64,000 bases of DNA from Buxus sempervirens (taxonomy: Eukaryota; Streptophyta; Magnoliopsida; Buxales; Buxaceae), in the NCBI GenBank assembly GCA_947561395.2, contig OX387194.1, forward strand, positions 10,588,048 through 10,652,047. Direction: 5' to 3'. Below are positions 11,651 to 21,209 of the stretch, piece by piece. Numbering within the stretch: position 1 is the first letter of the stretch; each line of letters opens with the position of its first letter. The notes below the pieces were generated by a model that did not search any database, was not told where the DNA came from, and saw only the letters and a program-made list of their open reading frames with translations. Position numbers and translations under genes: made by a program.

Positions 11651-11989
11651 AGGAAAAACTTACTTTTTCACATTTTTGTGCTGGCTTCAAAAGAGATAAT
11701 GATTTTTGGTAATTATTGATCATTTTTACTGTGCAATTTGGGGTGTCTACACCAGCGTACCTTAAGCTTCACCTTCTCCATTTCTCCTTGCCCTCAAAAG
11801 TGAATAGCAAATATGGACAGATATCTTTAGAAGCTGCAAAATGGGACCCGGAAAAAAAAAGGAAGGGGAAAATAGATTCCCCTTATAATAGGGAAAATTT
11901 GTGAGGTGGTTCGTGCTTCGGGAATGCATAGCAGGAGTATCTTGTAATAGGGAAAATTTTTAAAAGAATAACATAAATAAAATCCTGTG

Positions 11990-12261
11990 GTCGAATAAAT
12001 ACCAAAGGAAACAATTGTGACACAATCAATCACCATTGCCTTTTCATAGCTAGTTAGGTACAGGACATGATTCTTGTTATGATATCCCAGCAATTCAAAA
12101 GAACAGTTTGAATAACAATTACCGAGTCTAATAAATACCAAAGGAAACAATTGTGACATAATCAATCACCATTGCCTTTTCACAGCTAGTTAGGTACAGG
12201 ACGTGATTCTTGTTATGCTATCCCAGCAAATCAAAAGAACAGTTTAAATAACAATTACCAA
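11990..12261. repeat. Tandem duplication, 136-bp unit
   Basis: Two adjacent copies (11990-12125 and 12126-12261) of a 136-bp sequence containing CCAAAGGAAACAATTGTGAC, differing at a few positions. It lies in the cargo part of the outer CACTA element and holds no gene. Confidence 0.9.
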
Positions 12262-12945
12262 AATAACTTACACCAAGTGATGTTGTATGAGTAATCCCAT
12301 GACAATGGGTAGAAACAGGTTTTCCAGCCCAAAAGAAACCATTCACAACCTGCTAATTACAAGACCAATTAGTAACTCATATTCCTATGACACACACAAG
12401 CAAAAAGGATATTCTGAACTCAATGAAGTTCTAGGTAGCCTCCCCCTTGGGTCAAAACTAAATGAATTACTTTGGCTAGAAAAACAGGGTTTTCAGAGCA
12501 TTGGGAACAAATTAGCAATGTTCTTACTCATCATAATAATGATTGGCCATTACTCTAGCATTGATAAAACAGACGTATCAATTCAAAAATAAAATAAAGA
12601 AGTAAAAAATGAAAGAAAAGTATGACTACATAATGCAATTTGGAAAAAGAGAAAACAAGTCGTAAATTTCCCTTCATTTGTAGGTTGAATCAACATAAGC
12701 AAAAAATCATTCTTTTGATGAAATCATGATACTCCTGCTATGAAATCATTATAGAAAAAATCACCTACACATTTTTGTCAAACTTTAGTCATTCCTTTTA
12801 CATACGCATAAGGAATGACACTGGATTGCAGAGAAAAGAATAGAAAAAAAGACGCATAAGGAATGACACTAGACTGCAGGAGAAGAATAGAGAAGAAGGA
12901 TGTTTTCCATAATGAAATGAATGCAAAGGTGAAACAATTTTGCAC

Positions 12946-14150
12946 CTCATGAAGAGTACCATCACCTCAAACTGCTACAACAGCATCAGCACCCTCCCAT
13001 ATAGCCTGCATATAACCCCACACCATCAGATACTAATATATCAAAACTTCCAATCACACTCAATAATTTGCACCTCTCTTGTTATGTCAATGGCAGGGTA
13101 AGGACCTGAAGTCAAAGATTCACATATCTGCACATTATAGAGAAATACTCAATATAAGATTAAAACACAGCAGCATAGCATTCATTAAAACTGAAAATAA
13201 ATAAACATATATAGAAACCCCACATACAAACTAATGTTTTAAATTCCTCAAAAAAAAAAGACTAATGTTTTCAATCCATTGGGATTATTTGAAGCTAATT
13301 GCATGGCCACCAAATTTGATAAATACCTTATGACTGATTTGGTGGCATTAAATACCAAATTAAAGCTGTCTCATAAACAATTATACCTAATATATGGCCA
13401 TTACATAAAACATGAACGTATGGCTCATCCACTCGATAATATCACCACAAAAAAATTCAATGTTATTCTTGCAATCCATCCTGCTGAACAATAGTTACAA
13501 GCGTGCGAACCTATTTAAATCAAGAGAAATGCTTCGCTGATATATTTGGCAACACTAAAAAATTCCCAATCTAATCCCAACAAAAAACCTATATATGAAG
13601 TGGTCCAAATCAATAGATATAAAAGAAGCATCACAACAAGAGATAAGAGGAGCTCATTTTGAGAAACTAAAATTATATACTTAGACAGAAGATGACACCA
13701 ATTTAATGATTGAAGAGAGGAATTAAATAACGAGCTCACTTTAAAAAGAGAATTCGGTATAAGAAAACAGCAATTTGACCTCAAACGCAGGGAATCCTAA
13801 GTTATCACGCAAACATCAGCATCAAACCAAGAACAAGAATTAAAATGCCGCTCACGTTGCAATCGCTGCTGAGGTGAGACCTCAGGTAAGACAGTAGTTT
13901 CTTCCATTCCTTTCCTGTTCGACCATTAGCACCTGATCTCAAGACCAAAGCATTTGAACTTTCAGAAGCTTAAGATCTACAGATGAGAACAGAATCTGAA
14001 GAAATTACAGAGAAAAGAACACATACCACTGGGATTGATGATAAATACGAGATCACCTCTTCAAGTAGGTGCTCCTCTGTAACTGATACGGTCGGTAGAT
14101 AGATCCGGAGCCATGGATTTCTCTGCTCTGAAAAGAGAGGGTTTCACCAT
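12946..14150 (-). pseudogene. 5' half of a sphingoid-base/diacylglycerol-type lipid kinase gene (LCBK2-like), captured by CACTA
   Basis: Four minus-strand exons can be read: 14150-14027 (MVKPSLFRAEK... to DLVFIINPSG), 13932-13856 ([19 protein letters not shown]), 13127-13074 (ICESLTSGPYPAIDITRE) and 13005-12946 (AIWEGADAVVAV, stop, GDGTLHE). Donors GTATGT or GT and AG acceptors fit, and the reading phase is kept across junctions. The peptides match the N-terminal half of the DAGK-catalytic family that includes plant LCBK2-like proteins; the GGDGTLHE motif is the nucleotide-binding loop. Two in-frame TGA codons, one replacing the first Gly of GGDG, show it is dead. Later exons are not found. 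A UTR-like CT-rich leader lies between the first exon and the CACTA terminus, consistent with capture of promoter plus 5' half. Confidence 0.8.
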
Positions 14151-14972
14151 TGCTACTATATATAGTTTCTTCAATTGCTTGATTAAAAATATTGAACAGC
14201 GTTCTCCACTTAAAAATAATTTAGTAATAGAACAAGAACGGAAACCTTTTGGCAGCGAAGTGTCTTCCTTAGATTTTTGAACGATCTCCATTGGCTCCAT
14301 CCAGCGAAAACCTTCAATCAAGAAGAAATCATAAACATCAGAGTCTAACAAAAAGCAATCGGTCAAATATCAGCCAAAAGCAATAGACAAATGGGAAATG
14401 CTCTTACAAACCTTTAGAAAGAATGAAAACTAAAAAAATCTGCAACAGGTGAGACGAGAAGGGGGAATGAAAGAGATAAGAACAAATCAGCCGAAAAAAA
14501 ACTGATTCAAACGAAACATCGAGAATCTAGCTACAGACAAATCAGAAAAATAAGGAAGAATCATATCTTAAGGAGTTTAAAAAGAAGAAATTTAGGGATA
14601 AGAGGGGAAGATAGCAAAGCTCTTTTTAGGTTTCGGAATTCGTAGAGGAAAATGAGATCGGAAGAGAGATAAGGTTGAGAGAGATGAAGAGAAGAACAGC
14701 ATTGGCAGGAGATTGCGGGAACAGGTCGGAAGAGAGTGATTAGGGCAAGAAAGATGGAGAGAAGGCGTCCTTTCGCAGGGGCATGCAATAGGGAATGGGT
14801 TGGAAGAGGGAAATGGCTTTCACAAGACAGATGGATCAGGGAAAGAGAGATAGAATGGGGAAAAGAAGGAATTAGGGTTAAAATGGGATGACTTTTAGCG
14901 GCGGTCACTAAGAGACCGCTGCTAAAAGTCCACTAAACCCCGCTGCTAGAGCCCTCCTCTTTTGTAGTGAAT

Positions 14973-16052
14973 ATATAATGAATATGTAAGCCCTAAAAAA
15001 TGTCTAATCTTATCCGTAAAATTCCAAAGATACAAGTGTGTACAAAAGCAACTTAACAGGAGCTAACAAAATATAGACAATGAGCAAAAAAATGAAGTCA
15101 AGCATACAAAACTTTTGAAGTTTTATGCAGAACTGAAAATAAAAAATATGGCCCTTCTCTAAAAATAACTGTATAATTTGACCTTCCCAATAAATCTATC
15201 ACCACACTATTAAGATCAGATCCTCATGGAAGCAATCAGAAATAGAAAAATGCACCCATGGTTTATATGTTTCTTTTGATAGAGCTTATGAAAATCAGTT
15301 CCAAAATATAAGTACAGAATCAACCAGCGGGGGGGGGCAAAGATAAGGAAAAGATCAAAAAGACAAATGAAAGTAATTTTAATTAGAAATTCAATGTATG
15401 ATGCATGCTTGGAATTGATTTTAGATCTCCATGTGCAAAAATTTCTAAAATTGTGATGAACAAGTGATTGAAGGGTCCATAAAAGAACATGTAGATCAGT
15501 TTTCAGTACTGAAATAAGTGGCAAAAATTACAAGCACACCTTGTCTTGAAGACGTTATAAAAATGCAAGTTTGACCAAGTAAGCCAAATCTTTATAGAGT
15601 TACAAGCATGCCACCAACTAAGAAACACTAAATAACAAGCTTTCTGCTTATATCTTGGAAAAACACTCAACCACAACAACAAAATGCCTTATCCTAAATA
15701 GTTATGATTAACAACACAACTCCTATGTCACCATCCCAAATCTATCAAAAACCATATCTTCAGTTATGTTATGCATATTAAAACCATTTTTGATTGAATC
15801 TATCCAAGTCCTATTTGGCACCTTCTGACATTTGCTATTATTTAGGTCTTGACTACACAGGATACAGTTGTATTATCTACTATTTGGGTAACTCGTAGAC
15901 ACATATATTCACTCAATACCTGATCTTTCCTATTCCTCCCACATACCTACTATCCTAATTCTAATATTTCCAATAAGGAAAATCAGGTATATTCTACAAT
16001 AACAGCCTTGTTACTCTGGTGCTATTGTAATTTTGTCACAGTCCACAATAAA
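14973..16052. other. Gene-free intergenic region
   Basis: AT-rich sequence between the CACTA element and the PPR locus. It contains a G8 tract near 15330 and AT-rich low-complexity sequence. No coding exon or RNA gene was recognised. Confidence 0.5.
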
Positions 16053-16188
16053 GGAGATTCTTTCAAGGTATATTTTAGAAGCTGCTGATTATGACTCCAA
16101 AACATATCGCTATGTCTTGAGGAGATTCTTTCAAGGTATATTTTAGAAGCTACTGATTATGACTCCAAAGTGTATTGTTATGTCTTGA
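16053..16188. repeat. Tandem duplication, 68-bp unit
   Basis: Two adjacent copies (16053-16120 and 16121-16188) beginning GGAGATTCTTTCAAGGTA, about 90% identical. No coding role is apparent. Confidence 0.9.
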
Positions 16189-16908
16189 AAGTTGGAGCAG
16201 CGTTTAGATATTGAGAGTTGAGACATTTATTTCATGGAGCTCCGTTCCTTTTATGTTGGTAGCTAAAAAAATTGAGAAATATAATTTTCAAGGACAAATG
16301 GAAATTACTGCATTAGCTTGCAATAACTATCAAATGGGGTCACAATCCACCATCGACATTCTAAGATGCAAACCGTTGAGCATGCAATCCTGTCCTCAAA
16401 TAAAACAACAGATTGAATGAACCTATATGGGATTATACATAATCAAGTACTTCATCAAATTTTCAAACAATTGATTAGGTGGATAAATCATGAGTATGAA
16501 CACCAAAATGAAAAATAAATATTTAATAAACAAGATTACCTTTCCCAGCTTCACAATGCCATAGTTTTGAATTTAACAAGCCAATATATCAATCAAAAAG
16601 GGGGACCCAGGACCCACATGACTCTGGATTTGGAAGATAATATCTCTGAATCAAACAATTGCCACGATGGGAGATGTATCTCAACAACGGAAATAACATG
16701 ACACAATTAGACACCTTGTCTCAGTCACCCTCTGTTTCTCAGCACTCACATCCCAACATTAATAAGGTACACTTAAGAGCTGCCAGTGAAACTCATAGTG
16801 CAGGACAGTGTCTTAAAAGATGAAATTTCAATCAACCCCAACAACAGTCTCATTCAAAAGCTTCACCCTCTTCCAAAAGCCCTATATCCAAAGTGGAAGT
16901 TGAGAACA
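16189..16908. other. Gene-free region, 3' flank of the PPR locus
   Basis: No exon recognised. Its right end would be the 3' untranslated region of the minus-strand PPR gene. Confidence 0.4.
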
Positions 16909-18354
16909 TTACAAATGTTCATCAACTGATGTTTCATTCAACAATTTAGTCCCCAACTCATTCCTCGGCTTAGCCAAGAGCCCTCTTGCAAACATCTCTT
17001 TGTCATACTTTCGAGCCATCTCCACCATACCCTTTGTCACTAATGCATCAATCAAAGCATTGTATGCAAATTCATCTGGACTAAGCCCATGTTCTTCCAT
17101 CTTCCTCCAAACAATAAAAACCGGCCTAAGAAATCCCCACCTCCCAAATTTCCTTATAAGCATCACATAAGTATCCATCCTTGGACGAACCCAACATTCA
17201 ATCATCCTCTCAAACAGCTTAAGGATCTCATTTGGCCTATTGAGACAACCAAATAGGCAATGATATGTAATCACATTTGGAAAACAACCCTTCTCAAACA
17301 TTTGATCAAGTAATGCATACGCTTGCCTCACTCTTCCCGCTTCACACAAAAGCTTCATGATTGTATTATAAGTTACAACATTCAGTCTGCATCCAAGTTC
17401 CAACATCTCATGGTAGAGCCAAATTGAGACGTCAACGCCATCCAAAAGACCCACAGCATGAATAACCGTGATATATGCCACAACATCCAATTTAATTCCC
17501 TTCTTCTTCATCTCTTTGTATAATTTAACTGCTTTCCATGGCTTCCCACACTTACAAAGAATATCCATGTATATGGAGTATGAATGGAGGTCACAAGCGA
17601 TGCCTTTTCGATCCATGTCTTCCCAAAACTCCCTTCACTTGCTCCACCAGCGCATTTTAAACCACCCACGAAGAATCATGTTATAAATTTTCGTATTTAA
17701 ACCAAAAACCGAGTTTTTTCCCATGCAAATCTCCTCAGCTTCAATGACATGCTTGTATTCGCAAAGCGCATCAACGAGATTGGAAAACGAGGTTTCATCC
17801 TTCAAATTAAACTCCTCTGTCCGATCGTAAGTATCAATCGCTTCTCGAACCATATGCGCGGCCACATACCGCTTGAACATTATCCGAAACGTAGTGTGAT
17901 CCGGTTTAAACAATCCATTTCTGCTCATTCTATCAATCAAATTCCAAGCGAGATCGAATTCAAAAAACTTACCTAAAACATCGATCATTCGGTTATACGT
18001 ATCGACGTTATGCTCGAATTCACACTCACTTTCAACCCAATTAAAGAATTCGAAAGCTCGTTTCCAATCATTGGCATAGCTGGAGATCGTCTCTCCTACT
18101 GTCCTCCCGTCGAACTCGACTGAATTGGTGGTGACGGGCAGATTATCGTTTGAATTTCTGAAACCCCAACTAACAGATATGGATTTTGAATCGTCATTAC
18201 AGAATGATTTGGGCTTTAGGGTTTCTCGCGAGTGTCATCGATTGAGTGACGTAAAAGAGCTGAAGCCGATACAGAATTCGATGCGACTGAGAAGAGACGG
18301 AGAGTGAAGAATTGGGTTACCACATCGATTGAAGATTGAATGTAGGAAGAGCAT
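16909..18354 (-). pseudogene. P-class PPR protein gene, broken by two in-frame TGA codons (At1g80550-like)
   Basis: One continuous, intronless 481-codon frame runs from an ATG at 18354 (MLFLHSIFNRCG, a plausible mitochondrial presequence) to the stop at 16909. It is interrupted by TGA at 18237-18235 (codon 40) and TGA at 17637-17635 (codon 240). Between and after these stops the sequence is fully PPR-like: NDWKRAFEFFNWV, FNLKDETSFSNLVDALCEYK, SYSIYMDILCKCGKPWKAVK, VVTYNTIMKLLCEAGRVRQA, AYNALIDALVTKGMVEMARK. From memory it resembles the Arabidopsis mitochondrial-type protein At1g80550, whose equivalent of WWSK-stop-REFWEDMD has Cys at the stop. PPR proteins bind organelle RNA. With two stops and no frameshifts it is probably a recent pseudogene; a sequencing error at both sites is the alternative. 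Confidence 0.8.
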
Positions 18355-19013
18355 TCTTGGCACATTAAAACAAAAGATGAAGTCCAGATGAAGTCCCACT
18401 GAGCAAGTGCAAATAGGGCTGGCAACGGGTCGAATACGGTACGGATCTGTCATGATCCGAATCCGAACCGAAAATAAAAATCCGATATCCGAATTCGATC
18501 CGAAATCCGACGGATCTTTTATGTGAATCCGAATTCGAAACCGAATTTATATAATGTATCCGAATTCGAAATTCGACCGAATAAATAACCGAAATTCGAA
18601 TTCGATCCGAATTAGATCCGATTTGAACTTAAAATTCAAAAGTTAAGTTTAACTATTAAAGCAAATTTTAATTATCAAAACTAATGAGCCATATAAATAT
18701 TAAAGCAAGATATGAATAAGGATAGTTCAACCATGGTTTATACAAAGTTTACCAATGATTTAATGAAAAGTATATATTAATTTCGGTTCGGATCTTTTTC
18801 GGATTGGATATGGGCAGATTCGGATTCGGACCCGAATTCGGTCGGATCCAAAATCCGATATCCGTATTCGAACCGCGGATCTATATTTTCGGATCGGATT
18901 CGGGATTTTCGGATCTATACCACATCGATTGAAGACTGAATGTAGGAAGAGCATTCTTGGCAGATTAAAACAAAAGATGAAGTCCAGATGAAGTCCCACT
19001 GAGCAAGTGCAAA
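18318..19013. repeat. 600-bp-spaced direct repeats flanking a TCCGAATTCGATCCGA-rich element
   Basis: A 96-bp sequence at 18318-18413 recurs at 18918-19013 with about two differences. It holds the PPR start region (minus-strand MLFLHSIFNRCG and MLFLHSVFNRCG). Between them lie 504 bp that begin TAGGGCTGGCAACGGGTCG and are rich in CCGAAT/ATTCGG motifs, which pair as a long fold-back. The left end resembles a widespread plant repeat family, but the matching right end is missing. Either the segment was tandemly duplicated with the element inside, or the element's insertion created an unusually long duplication. Confidence 0.75.
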
Positions 19014-19213
19014 ACCCTCGGAAAGGAGAGAATCTGAAACGAAAGTTTCGAATAGTAGGGTCAGCACAGAAGATGGCCTACCGGACCATTGAAGGAACCG
19101 ATAGTCCAATGGTTTAACCGTCTGGTTCAACTGATTATGTCGAGTGACTGCAAGTAGGGGTGTCAAATAGGCCGTGCCGGACATTACCAAAAAAAAAAAA
19201 TAGGCCATGCCGG

Positions 19214-19220
<7 letters not shown>

Positions 19221-19250
<30 letters not shown>
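19221..19250. repeat. C homopolymer tract (about 30 bp)
   Basis: About 30 consecutive C residues preceding a GC-rich element. Apparent proline-rich and glycine-rich reading frames across it are artefacts. Exact length should be treated with caution. Confidence 0.85.
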
Positions 19251-19254
19251 ACAG

Positions 19255-19983
19255 TAGGGATGAGCGGCGGGCCGGCCGTGCCCCGACCCGTTTTCCCAAT
19301 ACCCCGGCCCGGCACGGCACGGCACGCCCCAGCAAGCTTGCCGTGCCGGACCACCACTGGGCCTGGTGGGCCAGGGTATTAAACCCCTTTTTTTAAAAAA
19401 AACCTAAAAAAATCCCAAAAAATTCTAAAAAATATTTTTATTATTCACAAAATTTTGTTTTACACTTATTGGGATAGATTTTGCTCAAAAAAATAAATAA
19501 ATTACACCCATTAGAGACTTAAAGTAGTCTAATTAAAAACCATAGACTTAATAAATATATTTAATTGGAGATTTTATAACAACTTTCTGGGCTTATTTAT
19601 ACCATATTATTTTCTTAGTTTTGATTGATTATATAAGAGCTTTTATAATTATATTTTCCAAATCCTTAATTTTTAGCTAAAATAATTGAATTATGATATT
19701 ATTGATGTAAGAGGATGCTATGTCCTAGTGGTTAAAGAGACAGGTTTTCAATCTCTTGGGTAAGGTTTGAACCTTGCTATCAACAATTTTTGGGCAAGGT
19801 TCGAACCTTGCTATTGGGCTTGCCCCATAGCGGGCTTGCCGTTGGGGCGTGCCCTGGCGGGCCGTGCCCCCAGGGCCCTAGGCCAGCCACGGCACGCCCC
19901 AATGGGTGGGCCGTGCCGTGCCAGGCCGCTGGCGTGTTGGGCCGTGCCATGCTCGGGCCGGCACGGCCCAATACTCATCCCTA
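19255..19983. mobile_element. hAT-like non-autonomous element, GC-rich ends
   Basis: The element starts TAGGGATGAGCGGCGGGCC and ends with the reverse complement of TAGGGATGAGTATTGGGCC. Subterminal regions are highly GC-rich with repeated GGCACGGC/GCCGTGCC motifs, while the middle (about 19380-19780) is AT-rich. CCCCCCAC lies next to both ends (the left copy with two extra bases), which may be an 8-bp target duplication inside a C tract. No transposase is visible. A second TAGGGGTGTCAA end at 19155 suggests it landed in a related, now incomplete element. Confidence 0.6.
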
Positions 19984-20142
19984 CCCCCCACCCACTTGTT
20001 CGGCCATGCCCGACCAATTTTCAATGGTACGGCTTCTAGTTTGTGGATTTTAGATAATAATTTGGATTTTCAAAATCAAGATTGTAATTGCTCATTGTTA
20101 GAATCCAAAATCTGGTTTGGATACTTTTGATTTTAGCACCTT

Positions 20143-20262
20143 GTTTAAGTGGGACCCACTACCATTAATAGTTTCTTAATACTTGTGTGCAAGTGGGACC
20201 CACCACCATTAATAGCTTTTAAAGTTTGTGTTCAAATGGGACCCACTACTTTTTAAGTATCA
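20143..20262. repeat. Tandem repeat, 44-bp unit x about 2.7
   Basis: GTGGGACCCACTACCATTAA-like units start near 20149, 20193 and 20237, exactly 44 bp apart, with moderate divergence. Confidence 0.85.
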
Positions 20263-20745
20263 AAAAATATAAAAACCCATAAAAAGAGGATTATGGTTTT
20301 TTGGTAGATTTTAGTATCTGCTTTTAAAATCAAACTTTCAAAAACCCTACCAAACAACACTTTCGATCCCAGCTTACAATGGTTGAGTTGAAACCAGAAA
20401 GTCTTATAGCAAACTCCACATCCATGTATGCGCTCTTGAAACAAATTAGAAATAATTGCTAATAAGAAATTGTAATTAATAAAATAAATTGTAATTAATA
20501 AAATAAATTTATTTTATTACAATAAGAACTTAGCCATTTTGTATAAATTATAGCTAATCACTAACATTTTAAAATTAGTAACAAATAAAGATATTATTAC
20601 TACTTTATGCTTACATATAAAGTATATGTTATTGTAGACACCCCAAATTGCACTATAACATGAGAGAACACTAAAATGAATTTTTTAATGATTTGTTTGA
20701 GCTTTGACAAGTGTCAAAAACTCAAAAGTATTCAAAAAAGGGTGC

Positions 20746-21000
20746 TTACCACACATTTCATGCGGTTTTTGGCCATTTGGTTTCGACCACACTGTGTATG
20801 CGGTTGCAACCATACACAGTGTGGTTTTGGTCCATGCCTCGCATATGCATGCAAGTGGACTGCCAGGCTGTTCGGCCACACTGGCAGCCATCATTAGTGT
20901 GCAACTGAATTTGGACCGCCTTGTATGTGCGGTTTGTGGAGATTTGTGCTACAACCACAAACAGAGTGCAATTTGTCAAACCGCACTATGTATGCGGTTT
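20746..21000 (+). repeat. U3 palindrome set of LTR copy A (irregular)
   Basis: Four related 23-bp units resembling AAACCGCACTATGTATGCGG plus TTT occur at 20746, 20784, 20913 and 20978. The unit at 20784 is extended into a 38-bp inverted repeat with 14-bp perfect arms, CCACACTGTGTATG (20787-20800) and its complement (20811-20824). Further inverted repeats (GTTTGTGG/CCACAAAC, CTGCCAG/CTGGCAG) lie between. The set ends about 200 bp upstream of the TATA box, the same relative place as the arrays in copies B, C and D, but its sequence is unrelated to theirs. Confidence 0.75.
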
Positions 21001-21200
21001 CTGTCAATTGCGTCATTTGCGCAAAGACTCGAGATCTGAGCCTTATTTACGCATCTTACCTCTCTCTGGGAGACCTGCTTTCCCTAGTTTGCCCTCCGAA
21101 ACTTGTAGAATTACTCCAATTCATGCATTTAATGTGAATTGGAATAATCTAGAAGCATTTATTGGTCTACCTTTGGGTCTTTGATACCCTTGGTTGTGCT

Positions 21201-21209
21201 TATAAATAA
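21201..21209 (+). promoter_or_regulatory. TATA box of LTR copy A
   Basis: TATAAATAA, in the same place relative to the downstream CCTCCTC...CAAATGGC segment as the TATAAATAG boxes of LTR copies B, C and D. Confidence 0.65.

Larger units (their letters stand above)
4469..11751 (-). mobile_element. Solo LTR, copy C (interrupted by a CACTA element)
   Basis: In minus orientation the LTR starts TGTAGACACCCC (at 11751) and ends ATGTTTCACA (at 4469), with the TG...CA ends of an LTR. It is flanked by a perfect 5-bp duplication CCAGC at 4464-4468 and 11752-11756. Only one LTR is present, with no internal retrotransposon genes, so it is a solo LTR left by LTR-LTR recombination. Without the CACTA element at 4757-9531 it is about 2.5 kb, close to the 2.4 kb of copy A. 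Joining 4756 to 9535 restores collinearity with copy B (GTTCATG...GGCTTGCTA). The minus-strand TATA box is at 11333-11341. Confidence 0.85.
2424..14969. mobile_element. CACTA (En/Spm-type) element with gene cargo, host of nested insertions
   Basis: The left end reads CACAACAAAATTTTAGCC (CACTA with one change) and the right end is the reverse complement of CACTACAAAAGAGGAGGG. Both ends are followed inward by GC-rich subterminal repeats of the type GCGGCGGTTTT / GCTGCTAAAAG. The 3-bp target duplication AAT lies at 2421-2423 and 14970-14972. Subtracting the LTR insertion at 4469-11751 leaves about 5.2 kb of element sequence. No transposase is recognisable, so the element is non-autonomous. Its cargo includes a lipid-kinase gene fragment (12946-14150) and a decayed reading frame (3486-3700). 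The imperfect left terminus is the main uncertainty. Confidence 0.65.

Noticed and set aside
19135-19396. Proline-rich or glycine-rich frames on both strands
   Set aside because: Produced by a 30-bp C tract and GC-rich transposon ends.
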